The notes beneath the pieces were generated by a model that had not been told where the DNA came from, made no database searches, and worked only from the letters and a program-made list of their open reading frames with translations. The translations under genes and the position numbers were made by a program. A stretch of 64,000 nt of DNA from the NCBI RefSeq assembly GCF_030316845.1, contig NZ_JASZYS010000012.1, positions 124,001-188,000 on the forward strand, given 5' to 3'. Source of the stretch: Variovorax davisae (lineage in GTDB: Bacteria > Pseudomonadota > Gammaproteobacteria > Burkholderiales > Burkholderiaceae_C). Positions 43,841-51,713 of the stretch are shown piece by piece (the stretch's first letter is position 1; each line of letters begins with the position of its first letter).

Positions 43841-45931
43841 ATGACGACGCGTGAAGACGCGGTGAAGGAAGCCGCTGCGCTCAGCGGGCAACTGCACCGC
43901 CATGCCCATCTCTACTACGTGCTCGACGCGCCCGAACTGCCGGACGCCGAGTACGACCGGCTGTTCCAGCGGCTGCAGGCGCTGGAGGCCGAGCATCCCG
44001 AACTGCGCACGCCCGATTCGCCGACCCAGCGCGTCGGCGGCAAGCCGCTGGACGGCTTCGCCAAGGTGCGCCACCGGGTGCCGATGCTGTCGATCCGCAC
44101 CGAGACCGACATCACGCCGGCCGGTGCCAGTGCCTTCGATGCCCGGGTCCGCAAGGAGCTCGGCCTGGCCGAGGACGGGCCGCAGGTCGAATACGTCTGC
44201 GAACTCAAGTTCGATGGCCTGGCGCTGAACCTGCGCTACGAGCACGGCGTGCTGGTGCAGGCGGCGACCCGCGGCGACGGCGAGATCGGCGAGGAAGTGA
44301 CCCAGAACATCCGCACGGTGCAGCAGATCCCGCTGCGCCTGCAGGGCGACGCGTCGGCCATTCCGCCGGTGGTCGAGGTCCGCGGCGAGGTGTACATGCG
44401 GCGCGACGACTTCGACGCGCTCAACGAGCGCCAGCGCGAGAAGATCGCGGGCGGCCAGAAGAACGAGAAGGTCTTCGTCAATCCGCGCAACGCGGCGGCC
44501 GGCGCGGTGCGCCAGCTCGATCCGGCGATCGCGGCCCAGCGGCCGCTGAGCTTCTTCGCCTACGGCCTGGGCGAGGTGACGCCGCCCGAGCAGGGCGGGC
44601 CGGACTGTCCGACTCAGTTCGACTGGCTGCAGCAGTTCAGTGCCTGGGGCTTCCCGGTGGCGGCGCAGACCGCGCGCGCCCGCGGCGCCATCGAGCTGAT
44701 CGCCTTCCACGAGACCATCGGCCGCCAGCGCGACGCGCTGCCCTACGACATCGACGGCGTGGTCTACAAGGTCGACAGCGTGGCGCTGCAGCGGCAGCTC
44801 GGCTTCGTCTCGCGCGAGCCGCGCTGGGCGGTCGCCCACAAGTACCCGGCGCAGGAGCAGCTCACCGAGGTGCTGGCGATCGAGATCCAGGTCGGGCGCA
44901 CCGGCAAGCTCACGCCGGTGGCCAAGCTGGCGCCGGTGTTCGTCGGCGGCGTGACCGTGACCAACGCCACCCTGCACAACGAGGACGAGACCCGGCGCAA
45001 GGACGTGCGCGTGGGTGACACCGTGATCGTCCGGCGCGCCGGCGACGTGATCCCCGAGGTGGTCGGCGTGCTGCCGGAGAGCGCGGCCCGGCCCGACGAC
45101 CAGCGCGGCCCGGTGTTCACGATGCCGCACCAGTGCCCGGTCTGCGGTTCGGACGCGCTGCGCGAGGAGGGCGAGGTCGACTACCGCTGCACCGGGGGCC
45201 TGTTCTGCGGCGCCCAGCGCAAGGAGGCGATCCTGCATTTCGCGGCCCGGCGCGCGCTCGACATCGAGGGCCTGGGCGACAAGCTGGTCGAGCAGCTGGT
45301 CGATGCCGAGCTGATCCGCACGCTGCCCGACCTCTACAAGCTGGGCTTCACGACCCTGGCCGGCCTGGACCGGATGGCCGACAAGTCGGCCAACAACATC
45401 GTCGCGGCGCTGGAGGCTTCGAAGAAGACCACGCTGCCGCGCTTCCTGTTCGGGCTCGGCATCCGGCACGTGGGCGAAAGCACGGCCAAGGACCTGGCGA
45501 AGCATTTCGGCCAGCTGGATGCCATCATGGACGCGAGCGAGGCGCAACTGCTGGAAGTCAACGACGTCGGACCGGTGGTCGCGACCAGCCTGCGCACCTT
45601 CTTCGACCAGCCGCACAACCGCGAGGTGGTCGAGCAGCTGCGCGCCTGCGGCGTCCATTGGGAAGAGAGCGAACCCGCCGCCCGCGCGCCCAGGCCGCTG
45701 GCGGGAAAGACTTTCGTCATCACCGGCACGCTTCCTACGCTCGGCCGCGACGAGGCGAAGGACAAACTCGAAGAGGCGGGCGCCAAGGTGGCGGGCTCGG
45801 TCAGCAAGAAGACCGACTACCTGGTGGCCGGCGACGAGGCCGGCAGCAAGCTGGACAAGGCGCGCGACCTCGGCGTGACCGTGATCGACGAAGCGCAGAT
45901 GCTGGAGATCCTCGCCCAGGGACCATCCTGA
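43841..45931 (+). CDS. ligA: NAD(+)-dependent DNA ligase
   Basis: The 696-residue enzyme has the adenylation lysine in ELKFDG (Lys123), NAD-binding YYVLDAPELPDAEYD near the start, a four-cysteine zinc finger (CPVCGS and CTGGLFC), helix-hairpin-helix repeats (LFGLGIRHVGES, EVNDVGPVVATS) and a C-terminal BRCT domain (LAGKTFVITGTL). It seals nicks during replication. The loop before the catalytic lysine reads SIRTETD, a version common in Burkholderiales. Confidence 0.97.
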   Translation: MTTREDAVKEAAALSGQLHRHAHLYYVLDAPELPDAEYDRLFQRLQALEAEHPELRTPDSPTQRVGGKPLDGFAKVRHRVPMLSIRTETDITPAGASAFDARVRKELGLAEDGPQVEYVCELKFDGLALNLRYEHGVLVQAATRGDGEIGEEVTQNIRTVQQIPLRLQGDASAIPPVVEVRGEVYMRRDDFDALNERQREKIAGGQKNEKVFVNPRNAAAGAVRQLDPAIAAQRPLSFFAYGLGEVTPPEQGGPDCPTQFDWLQQFSAWGFPVAAQTARARGAIELIAFHETIGRQRDALPYDIDGVVYKVDSVALQRQLGFVSREPRWAVAHKYPAQEQLTEVLAIEIQVGRTGKLTPVAKLAPVFVGGVTVTNATLHNEDETRRKDVRVGDTVIVRRAGDVIPEVVGVLPESAARPDDQRGPVFTMPHQCPVCGSDALREEGEVDYRCTGGLFCGAQRKEAILHFAARRALDIEGLGDKLVEQLVDAELIRTLPDLYKLGFTTLAGLDRMADKSANNIVAALEASKKTTLPRFLFGLGIRHVGESTAKDLAKHFGQLDAIMDASEAQLLEVNDVGPVVATSLRTFFDQPHNREVVEQLRACGVHWEESEPAARAPRPLAGKTFVITGTLPTLGRDEAKDKLEEAGAKVAGSVSKKTDYLVAGDEAGSKLDKARDLGVTVIDEAQMLEILAQGPS

Positions 45932-46002
45932 GGTTGTTGCGTTTTCCCGGTCAACAGGCGGGCGCGCCGGCCGTTGAAACGAGGATGACCCAGGAGGTCC
46001 GG

Positions 46003-46317
46003 ATGAAGCGAATTCGTTCTGTGTCGGCCGCCATCGCCGTGGGGGGCGCCGCCTTGCTCGGCGGCTGCGTGGCGCCCGGCCCGTACTATGCGGGCGCGGC
46101 CTATCCCTACTACGTCGACCCGGTCGTGGTGGCGCCGTCGGTCTACGTCGGGGCCACCGGCTACTACGGCTGGGGCGGCTACTACGGCGGCTACCGCTAT
46201 CCGGGCTGGCCCGGCTACTACGGACGTGGCGGCTACTACGGCCACCCGGGGTACTACGGTCGGCCCGGGTATTACGGACGTCCCGGATACAACGGCAGGT
46301 CCTACGGACGACGCTAG
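46003..46317 (+). CDS. Gly/Tyr-rich small lipoprotein
   Basis: The ATG at 46003 follows AGGAGG at a good distance and gives 104 residues. A signal peptide ends in a lipobox (LLGGC). The mature part is almost entirely Gly, Tyr, Pro and Arg, with imperfect repeats of the form GYYGRPG and GGYYG toward the C-terminus. Similar short low-complexity lipoproteins occur in Burkholderiales, but I know no function. It lies 19 bases before def. Confidence 0.72.
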   Translation: MKRIRSVSAAIAVGGAALLGGCVAPGPYYAGAAYPYYVDPVVVAPSVYVGATGYYGWGGYYGGYRYPGWPGYYGRGGYYGHPGYYGRPGYYGRPGYNGRSYGRR

Positions 46318-46336
46318 GCCGCCGCGATAATCGCGC

Positions 46337-46876
46337 ATGGCCATCCGCGAAATCCTCAAGATGGGCGACCCCCGGCTGCTGCGCAAGGCGCAGCCGGTCG
46401 CCGCCTTCGACACCGACGAGCTGCACCTGCTGGTGCGCGACATGTTCGAGACCATGCATTCGGTCAATGGCGCCGGGCTCGCGGCGCCGCAGATCGGGGT
46501 CGACCAGCAGCTCGTCATCTTCGGCACCGACACCGTCAACCCGCGCTATCCGGATGCGCCCATCGTCCCGCGCACGGTGCTGGTGAACCCGATCGTCACG
46601 CCGATCGGGGACCAGGAGGAAGAAGGCTGGGAGGGCTGCCTGTCGGTGCCGGGCCTGCGCGGCGTGGTGCCGCGCTTCGCCAGCGTCCGCTACACCGGCT
46701 TCGATCCGTACGGCGACCCGATCGATCGAACGGTGAGCGGTTTCCACGCCCGCGTCGTCCAGCACGAGGTCGACCACCTGCTGGGCGTTCTGTACCCGAT
46801 GCGGGTGCGCGACTTCTCGCGCTTCGGCTTCACCGAGGTCCTGTTTCCGGGCCTCGATGCGGGCGAGGACGACTGA
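46337..46876 (+). CDS. def: Peptide deformylase
   Basis: The 179-residue enzyme has the three deformylase motifs: GAGLAAPQIG (45-54), EGCLS (99-103, metal ligand Cys101) and HEVDH (143-147). It removes the formyl group from nascent proteins. A GATAAT box ends five bases before the ATG, so the transcript may be leaderless. Its stop codon touches the stop of convergent doxX. It is a second-locus type def, not beside fmt. Confidence 0.95.
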   Translation: MAIREILKMGDPRLLRKAQPVAAFDTDELHLLVRDMFETMHSVNGAGLAAPQIGVDQQLVIFGTDTVNPRYPDAPIVPRTVLVNPIVTPIGDQEEEGWEGCLSVPGLRGVVPRFASVRYTGFDPYGDPIDRTVSGFHARVVQHEVDHLLGVLYPMRVRDFSRFGFTEVLFPGLDAGEDD

Positions 46877-47281
46877 TCAGTTCAGTCGTCCGCTGGTGCC
46901 GCCCAGGCTGAAGCGGCCGGCGCCCAGGAAGGCCACCGCCAGCGCGGCGAACAGGAACATGCCCTGCAGCTCGAGCGCCCAGCCGCCCGACTTGCCGATG
47001 ACCGCCAGGTCCTTGAGATGGACCAGCCAGATCGCGACCAGCATGTTGATGACCGTGATCCAGGCCGCCGGACGCGTGTAGACGCCGATGATCAGCAGCA
47101 CCGGCGCCAGCAATTCGCCCACGTAGACCAGGTAGGCGAGGGCGCCCGGCAGGCCATGCGACGTCAGCATGCCCTCGACGAAGCCTACGCCGTTGCTGAG
47201 CTTCGCGATGCCGTGAAGCAGGATCAGGATGCCCAGGGCCAGGCGCAGGATGAGCTTGCCGGTGTCGTCGGAACGGATCAT
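46877..47281 (-). CDS. DoxX-family membrane protein
   Basis: The 134-residue protein has four hydrophobic segments and the family pattern RLALGILILLHGIAKLSNGVGFVEG at the start and LVYVGELLAPVLLIIGVYTRPAAW in the middle. DoxX proteins are small inner-membrane proteins linked to thiosulfate:quinone reduction or redox stress in some organisms, but most are uncharacterised. The gene is convergent with def. Confidence 0.87.
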   Translation of the reverse strand: MIRSDDTGKLILRLALGILILLHGIAKLSNGVGFVEGMLTSHGLPGALAYLVYVGELLAPVLLIIGVYTRPAAWITVINMLVAIWLVHLKDLAVIGKSGGWALELQGMFLFAALAVAFLGAGRFSLGGTSGRLN

Positions 47282-47445
47282 GTGAAAAACCTTTCGTTGC
47301 TAAAAACAGGCGCGATTGTGGTCGATCTCGCACCGGGTTGTCGCATCGAGGTCCCGCTTGGGGTCAATTTCTGGTTCGGCCAGCGATGGCGTCGCGACTG
47401 CGAAAGACAACCGGCGGTTCGTCGAGGCCGTGCCCGCTGGCCGCG

Positions 47446-47523
47446 CGCTACCTGCAGACCGATCCGGCCGTGACGCCCGGCGAGGCCAACGGCGCGATCA
47501 TCTTCGCCATCGACTGCCCGTAG
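47446..47523 (+). pseudogene. Orphan C-terminal fragment of a fimbrial (type 1 pilin-like) protein
   Basis: The last 25 codons before TAG 47523 read RYLQTDPAVTPGEANGAIIF and a short tail, the shape of the C-terminal strand of chaperone-usher pilins (ARY-x4-vTaG-x-aN). No signal or N-terminal pilin domain precedes it; the frame opens at 47338 but has no pilin features upstream, and a second frame upstream (NRRFVEAVPAG) may be the continuation behind a frameshift. A related fragment is at 59330. The 270-base gap between doxX and the next gene holds nothing else I can support. Confidence 0.4.
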
Positions 47524-47550
47524 GACCGGGCGCCCGCGGTCGGGGCGCCG

Positions 47551-47952
47551 TCAGTGGTACGTCGTGATCACCACGGCGACCGCGGGTTGGCCGGCTGGCG
47601 GCGCCATCGTCAGGCTGCCGCCCTGGTCGCCCAGCAGGCAGCCGTGGCCGGAGGCGGGTCGCATCCCGGTGCCGCAGCGGATCGGAATGGGTTCGCGGTC
47701 CGGCCGTTCGACGCGCACCTCGGCGCTCTTGCGGTCGGATGGCGATGCAACGAATCGCAGCTCGGTCCCGCGGGCCGTGAAGCCGCCGCCGTCAGAGGCG
47801 GCGGTCGAAACGACGACGCCGTACGACGAAGGAACGATCGCGCCGGCGAAGGTGATCGAGCCGCCCGCCGCGCTCGCTGCCGTGGTGAAGAAACAGGCGG
47901 CAATGGCCGTGGCGTTGGCAAGGCGCGAGCAAACACCAGTGCACTGCTTCAT
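47551..47952 (-). CDS. Small secreted protein with pilin-like N-terminus
   Basis: From ATG 47952 (AAGGA seven bases upstream) the product has 133 residues with a signal peptide (about residues 1-28, ending ASA). The mature start AGGSITFAGAIVPSSYGVV resembles the first strand of fimbrial subunits (GtItFtGaIv), and the end VAVVITTYH resembles their last strand. Four cysteines are present, two in the signal. It could be a short pilin-like or adhesin-like protein. No chaperone or usher gene is nearby. An ATG at 47997 is an alternative start. Confidence 0.5.
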   Translation of the reverse strand: MKQCTGVCSRLANATAIAACFFTTAASAAGGSITFAGAIVPSSYGVVVSTAASDGGGFTARGTELRFVASPSDRKSAEVRVERPDREPIPIRCGTGMRPASGHGCLLGDQGGSLTMAPPAGQPAVAVVITTYH

Positions 47953-48150
47953 ATCGAATTCCTTGCTGATAGGAGACGCGGCGGCGTCGAATGACATCTG
48001 CTTTCTAATGAGGTTTCTAAAATATTGCAAATGTTTCGATTGCACACAAATTGGCGTGGCTGTCCTCCGTTGACGAGCCCGCGATCCAGTCCCCGCGCAC
48101 CGCACGTAAACTGCCGGCTGACGTCATTTCGAAGAGAAGAGGACCACCGC

Positions 48151-49182
48151 ATGAATTCACGCATCCGCCCGGCGCTCGCCGCTGTCGCCGCCACCCTGGC
48201 CTTCACCGCCGCACCGGCGTTCGCCGGCAAGACGCTGGACGCCGTCAAGCAGCGCGGCACCGTCAAGTGCGGCGTGACCAACGGCGTGGCCGGCTTCTCG
48301 GCGCCCGACACCCAGGGCAACTGGTCCGGTCTCGACGTCGACACCTGCCGCGCGATCGCCGCCGCCGTGCTCGGTGACGGCAAGAAGGTCGAGTTCGTAC
48401 CGCTCAATTCGCAGCAGCGCTTCTCGGCCCTGCAGGCCGGCGAGATCGACATCCTGGCGCGCAACACCACCTGGACCCTGACCCGCGACGCCTCGCTGGG
48501 CTTTCACTTCACGACCATCACCTACTACGACGGCCAGGGTTTCCTGGTGCCCAAGAAGCTCAAGGTGACGAGCGCCAAGCAGCTCAAGAACGCCACCATC
48601 TGCACCCAGGCCGGCACCACCAACGAGAAGAACGTCGCCGACTGGTTCAAGGCCCAGAACATCCCGGTCAAGACGGTCGTGTTCGAGAGCTTCGAGGCCT
48701 CGTTCAAGGCCTTCTTCGCCGGCCGCTGCCAGGCCTTCACCACCGACACCTCGGCGCTCGCCGGCCTGCGCAACAAGGAAGCGCCGAACCCCGACGACTA
48801 CGTGATCCTGCCCGAGCTGATCTCCAAGGAGCCGCTGGCGCCGCTGGTGCGCCGCGGCGACGACGAGTGGTTCGCGATCGCCAAGTGGGTGCCCAACGCG
48901 CTGATCGAGGCCGAGGAATCCGGCATCACCCAGGCCAACATCGACGAGCTCAAGGCCTCCAGCAAGGACCCGGCGCAGCAGCGCCTGGTCGGCAGCGGCG
49001 ACGACCTCGGCAAGCTGCTGGGCCTCGACAAGGACTGGTCCTACCGGGCGATCAAGGCGGTCGGCAACTACGGCGAGATGTTCGAGCGCAACGTCGGCCC
49101 GAAGTCGGTGCTGAAGCTGCCGCGCGGCTCGAACAACCTCTGGAACAAGGGCGGGCTGATGTACGGATTGCCGGTGCGATGA
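48151..49182 (+). CDS. aapJ: General L-amino-acid ABC transporter substrate-binding protein
   Basis: The 343-residue protein has a Sec signal (ending PAFAG) and begins KTLDAVKQRGTVKCGVTNGVAGFSAPD, the AapJ hallmark, followed by FSALQAGEIDILARNTTWTLTRD. AapJ binds a wide range of L-amino acids in the periplasm. It is first in an operon with two permeases. Confidence 0.92.
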   Translation: MNSRIRPALAAVAATLAFTAAPAFAGKTLDAVKQRGTVKCGVTNGVAGFSAPDTQGNWSGLDVDTCRAIAAAVLGDGKKVEFVPLNSQQRFSALQAGEIDILARNTTWTLTRDASLGFHFTTITYYDGQGFLVPKKLKVTSAKQLKNATICTQAGTTNEKNVADWFKAQNIPVKTVVFESFEASFKAFFAGRCQAFTTDTSALAGLRNKEAPNPDDYVILPELISKEPLAPLVRRGDDEWFAIAKWVPNALIEAEESGITQANIDELKASSKDPAQQRLVGSGDDLGKLLGLDKDWSYRAIKAVGNYGEMFERNVGPKSVLKLPRGSNNLWNKGGLMYGLPVR

Positions 49183-49243
49183 GCGGGCGCCGGGCCGCTT
49201 CCCACCCAGCGCGCGCCGCAGGGCGGGGCGCGAAGGTCGCCTC

Positions 49244-50251
49244 TTGAGTCCTGCACGGCCGCCCGGGCGGCGCCGTGCCGTCTGGCTCGCCTGGGCCCTG
49301 CAGGCCCTGCTGATCGCGGCGATCGCGTTCGGCGTCTTCTGGCTGGTCCAGCATGCGCTCGAGGTGCTGCGCAGCCGCGGCGTGCACTCGGGCTTCGACT
49401 TCCTGCTGCAGCCGGCGGGTTTCGAGATCTCCGAGGGCTGGCTCGACTTCGACGCCGGCCAGCCGTTCTGGCGCGCCTTCCTGGCCGGCTTGATCAACAC
49501 GGTGCGGGCCGCCGTGCCGGCAGCGCTGATCGCGGTCGTGCTCGGCACCTTGATCGGCATCGGCCGGCTGGCGCCTCACGTGCTGGTGCGCGGGCTCTGC
49601 GGCGCCTACGTCGAGACGATCCGCAACGTGCCGCTGCTGGTGCAGTTGCTGATGCTGTACTTCGCGCTCACGCAGCTGCTGCCGGATTCCACCGAGCCGC
49701 TCGAACTGCTGCCCGATGTCTGGCTCAGCAAGGGCGGGCTGTCGCTGCCCTGGCCGGTGCGGGAGGAGGGCGCCTTCTGGCCCAGCCACCTCGAATGGCC
49801 CGAGCGCGGCAGCTTCAACGTCAGCGGCGGCGCGGCGCTGAGCCCCGAATACCTGGCGGTGGTGACCGCGCTGGCGCTCTACACCGCCTCCTTCGTCGCC
49901 GAGATCGTGCGCGCCGGCATCGCCTCGGTCGCGCGGGGCCAGAAGCTGGCCGCCCAGGCCCTGGGCCTGACCGGGTGGCAGCAGCTGCGCATCGTGGTGC
50001 TCCCGCAGGCGCTGCGCGTGATCGTGCCGGCCCTCACCAACCAGCTGCTGAGCCTGACCAAGAACTCCTCGCTGGCGGTGGCGGTCGGCTATCCGGAACT
50101 GGTCTCGATCGCCAACACCTCGCTCAACTCGACCGGCCGCGCCTTCGAGTGCATCGCGGTGATCATGGCGGTGTACCTCGGGCTCTCGCTGCTGATCTCC
50201 TGGGCCATGAACCGCTACAACGCGCGCGTCGCGCTGAGGGGCTGGCGATGA
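49244..50251 (+). CDS. aapQ: General L-amino-acid ABC transporter permease
   Basis: The likely start is TTG 49244, nine bases after AAGG, giving 335 residues. The permease has about eight hydrophobic segments and the typical VETIRNVPLLVQLLMLYFA and loop GQKLAAQALGLTGWQQLRIVVLPQALRVIVPALTNQ. It pairs with AapM; its end overlaps aapM (ATGA). Confidence 0.9.
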   Translation: MSPARPPGRRRAVWLAWALQALLIAAIAFGVFWLVQHALEVLRSRGVHSGFDFLLQPAGFEISEGWLDFDAGQPFWRAFLAGLINTVRAAVPAALIAVVLGTLIGIGRLAPHVLVRGLCGAYVETIRNVPLLVQLLMLYFALTQLLPDSTEPLELLPDVWLSKGGLSLPWPVREEGAFWPSHLEWPERGSFNVSGGAALSPEYLAVVTALALYTASFVAEIVRAGIASVARGQKLAAQALGLTGWQQLRIVVLPQALRVIVPALTNQLLSLTKNSSLAVAVGYPELVSIANTSLNSTGRAFECIAVIMAVYLGLSLLISWAMNRYNARVALRGWR

Positions 50252-51297
50252 GCCCCCGCCCGATCGCGTGGCGCAAGGAGCTGTGGGGCTCGCCGCTGCG
50301 CACCGCCTTCACGCTGGCGCTGCTGCTGCTGTTTTCCTGGGCGGGGTTGCATGCCTTCGAATGGGCGGTGCTGCAGGCCGTGTTCCGTCCGGATGCGCAG
50401 GCCTGCCGGGCCGTGCCCCACGGCGCCTGCTGGGGCGTGGTCGCCGAGAAGTGGCGGCCGATCCTGTTCGGCCGCTACCCCTACGAAGACCAGTGGCGGC
50501 CGGCGCTGGCGGTCACGCTGCTGTCGCTGACCACGCTGCTGAGCGCCTGGCCGCGCAGCTGGCGCTGGTGGCTGCTGCCGCTGTGGCTGCTGTCGCTGAG
50601 CGCGTTCGTGCTGCTGATGCGCGGCGGCGTGGCGGGCCTGGCGGCGGTGGCGACCAACCGCTGGGGCGGCCTGCCGCTCACCATCGGGCTGGCGGTGGTC
50701 GGCCTGGCGCTGGCCTTTCCGCTGGCGCTGCTGCTCGCGCTCGGCCGGCGCTCGGAGTGGCCGCTGATCCGCACCCTCTGCGCCACCTACATCGAACTGG
50801 TGCGCGGCGTGCCGCTGATCTCGGTGCTCTTCATGGCGTCGTTCCTGCTGCCGCTGCTGTGGCCGGCGGGCTGGCAGCCCGACGTGCTGGTGCGGGTGCT
50901 GGCCGGCCTGTCACTGTTCGTCGCCGCCTACCTGGCCGAGATCATCCGCGGCGGACTGCAGGCGGTGCCGCGCGGCCAGGTCGACGCCGCGATGGCGCTC
51001 GGCTTCGGCCGCTGGCCGGTGCAGCGCGACATCGTGCTGCCGCAGGCGCTGCGGCTGGTGGTGCCGGCCCTGACCAACAACGTGGTCGGCACCTTGAAGG
51101 ACACCTCGCTGGTCACCGTGGTCGGCCTGTTCGAGCTGACCGGAGCGCTCGGCCTGGCGCTGGGCGGCGACCCGACCTGGCGGCCGTTCTATCTCGAGGG
51201 CTACCTGTTCATCGCCGCGGTGTACTGGGTGCTGTGCTTCGGGCTGTCGCGCTACAGCGGATGGCTGGAGCGGCGGCTGTCGAGCGGGCACGGTTGA
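50248..51297 (+). CDS. aapM: General L-amino-acid ABC transporter permease
   Basis: The 349-residue permease has the matching ATYIELVRGVPLISVLFMASF and the loop GQVDAAMALGFGRWPVQRDIVLPQALRLVVPALTNN. Aap and Bzt systems encode an ATPase (AapP) right after AapM; here the next gene is on the opposite strand and there is no ATPase, so the ATPase must come from elsewhere. Confidence 0.92.
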   Translation: MSPRPIAWRKELWGSPLRTAFTLALLLLFSWAGLHAFEWAVLQAVFRPDAQACRAVPHGACWGVVAEKWRPILFGRYPYEDQWRPALAVTLLSLTTLLSAWPRSWRWWLLPLWLLSLSAFVLLMRGGVAGLAAVATNRWGGLPLTIGLAVVGLALAFPLALLLALGRRSEWPLIRTLCATYIELVRGVPLISVLFMASFLLPLLWPAGWQPDVLVRVLAGLSLFVAAYLAEIIRGGLQAVPRGQVDAAMALGFGRWPVQRDIVLPQALRLVVPALTNNVVGTLKDTSLVTVVGLFELTGALGLALGGDPTWRPFYLEGYLFIAAVYWVLCFGLSRYSGWLERRLSSGHG

Positions 51298-51307
51298 ATC
51301 GTCGCCT

Positions 51308-51703
51308 TCAGGCCTTGCGGATCGCCAACTCGGCAAACCCGGTCGCAGGGTCGACCTCGCGGGCGAACTGCCACGCCGGCAGCCATGCCACCAGCAGCTC
51401 GGCGGTCGTGCGCACCACGCAGCCCGGCGCCACGTGGCCCCCGCGCACCCGGCCTTCGGCATCCGACACGCTCATGTGCAGGTGCGAGCCGGTGGGCGAC
51501 AGGGTGCCTGCCAGCGTGAGGATTTCCAGGTTGCCCGCCAGGGTCTCGGGTGTCTCGATGCCGGCGTAGCGCAGGCGCGCCGCACCCAGGCTGCCGATCC
51601 CCGAGAGCACGAACGCGGCCGTGCAGCCCCGCGCGGCCAGCGCCGCATCGAGCGCGCCGCGCAGGTCGTCGCCGGGGTGCAGGCGCAGCGGCGTCGCTTC
51701 CAA
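51308..51703 (-). CDS. PPC/DUF296-domain protein
   Basis: The start is TTG 51703 behind GAGGAG at seven bases. The 131-residue product is a single PPC (DUF296) domain with the metal-binding GSHLHMSVSD and RGGHVAPGCVVRTTAE. In plants this domain is found in AT-hook proteins; bacterial single-domain forms are trimeric and of unknown function. It lies 10 bases after glnD and is probably cotranscribed. Confidence 0.85.
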   Translation of the reverse strand: MEATPLRLHPGDDLRGALDAALAARGCTAAFVLSGIGSLGAARLRYAGIETPETLAGNLEILTLAGTLSPTGSHLHMSVSDAEGRVRGGHVAPGCVVRTTAELLVAWLPAWQFAREVDPATGFAELAIRKA

Positions 51704-51713
51704 GCCCGGCTCC

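Noticed and set aside
46197..46300. Tandem repeats in the Gly/Tyr lipoprotein as a CRISPR or satellite
   Set aside because: The repeats are in frame, encode GYYG-type units and have no spacers.
47338..47523. 61-codon plus-strand frame as an intact gene
   Set aside because: Only its last 25 codons resemble a known fold; there is no ribosome site or signal peptide, so it is listed as a fragment.
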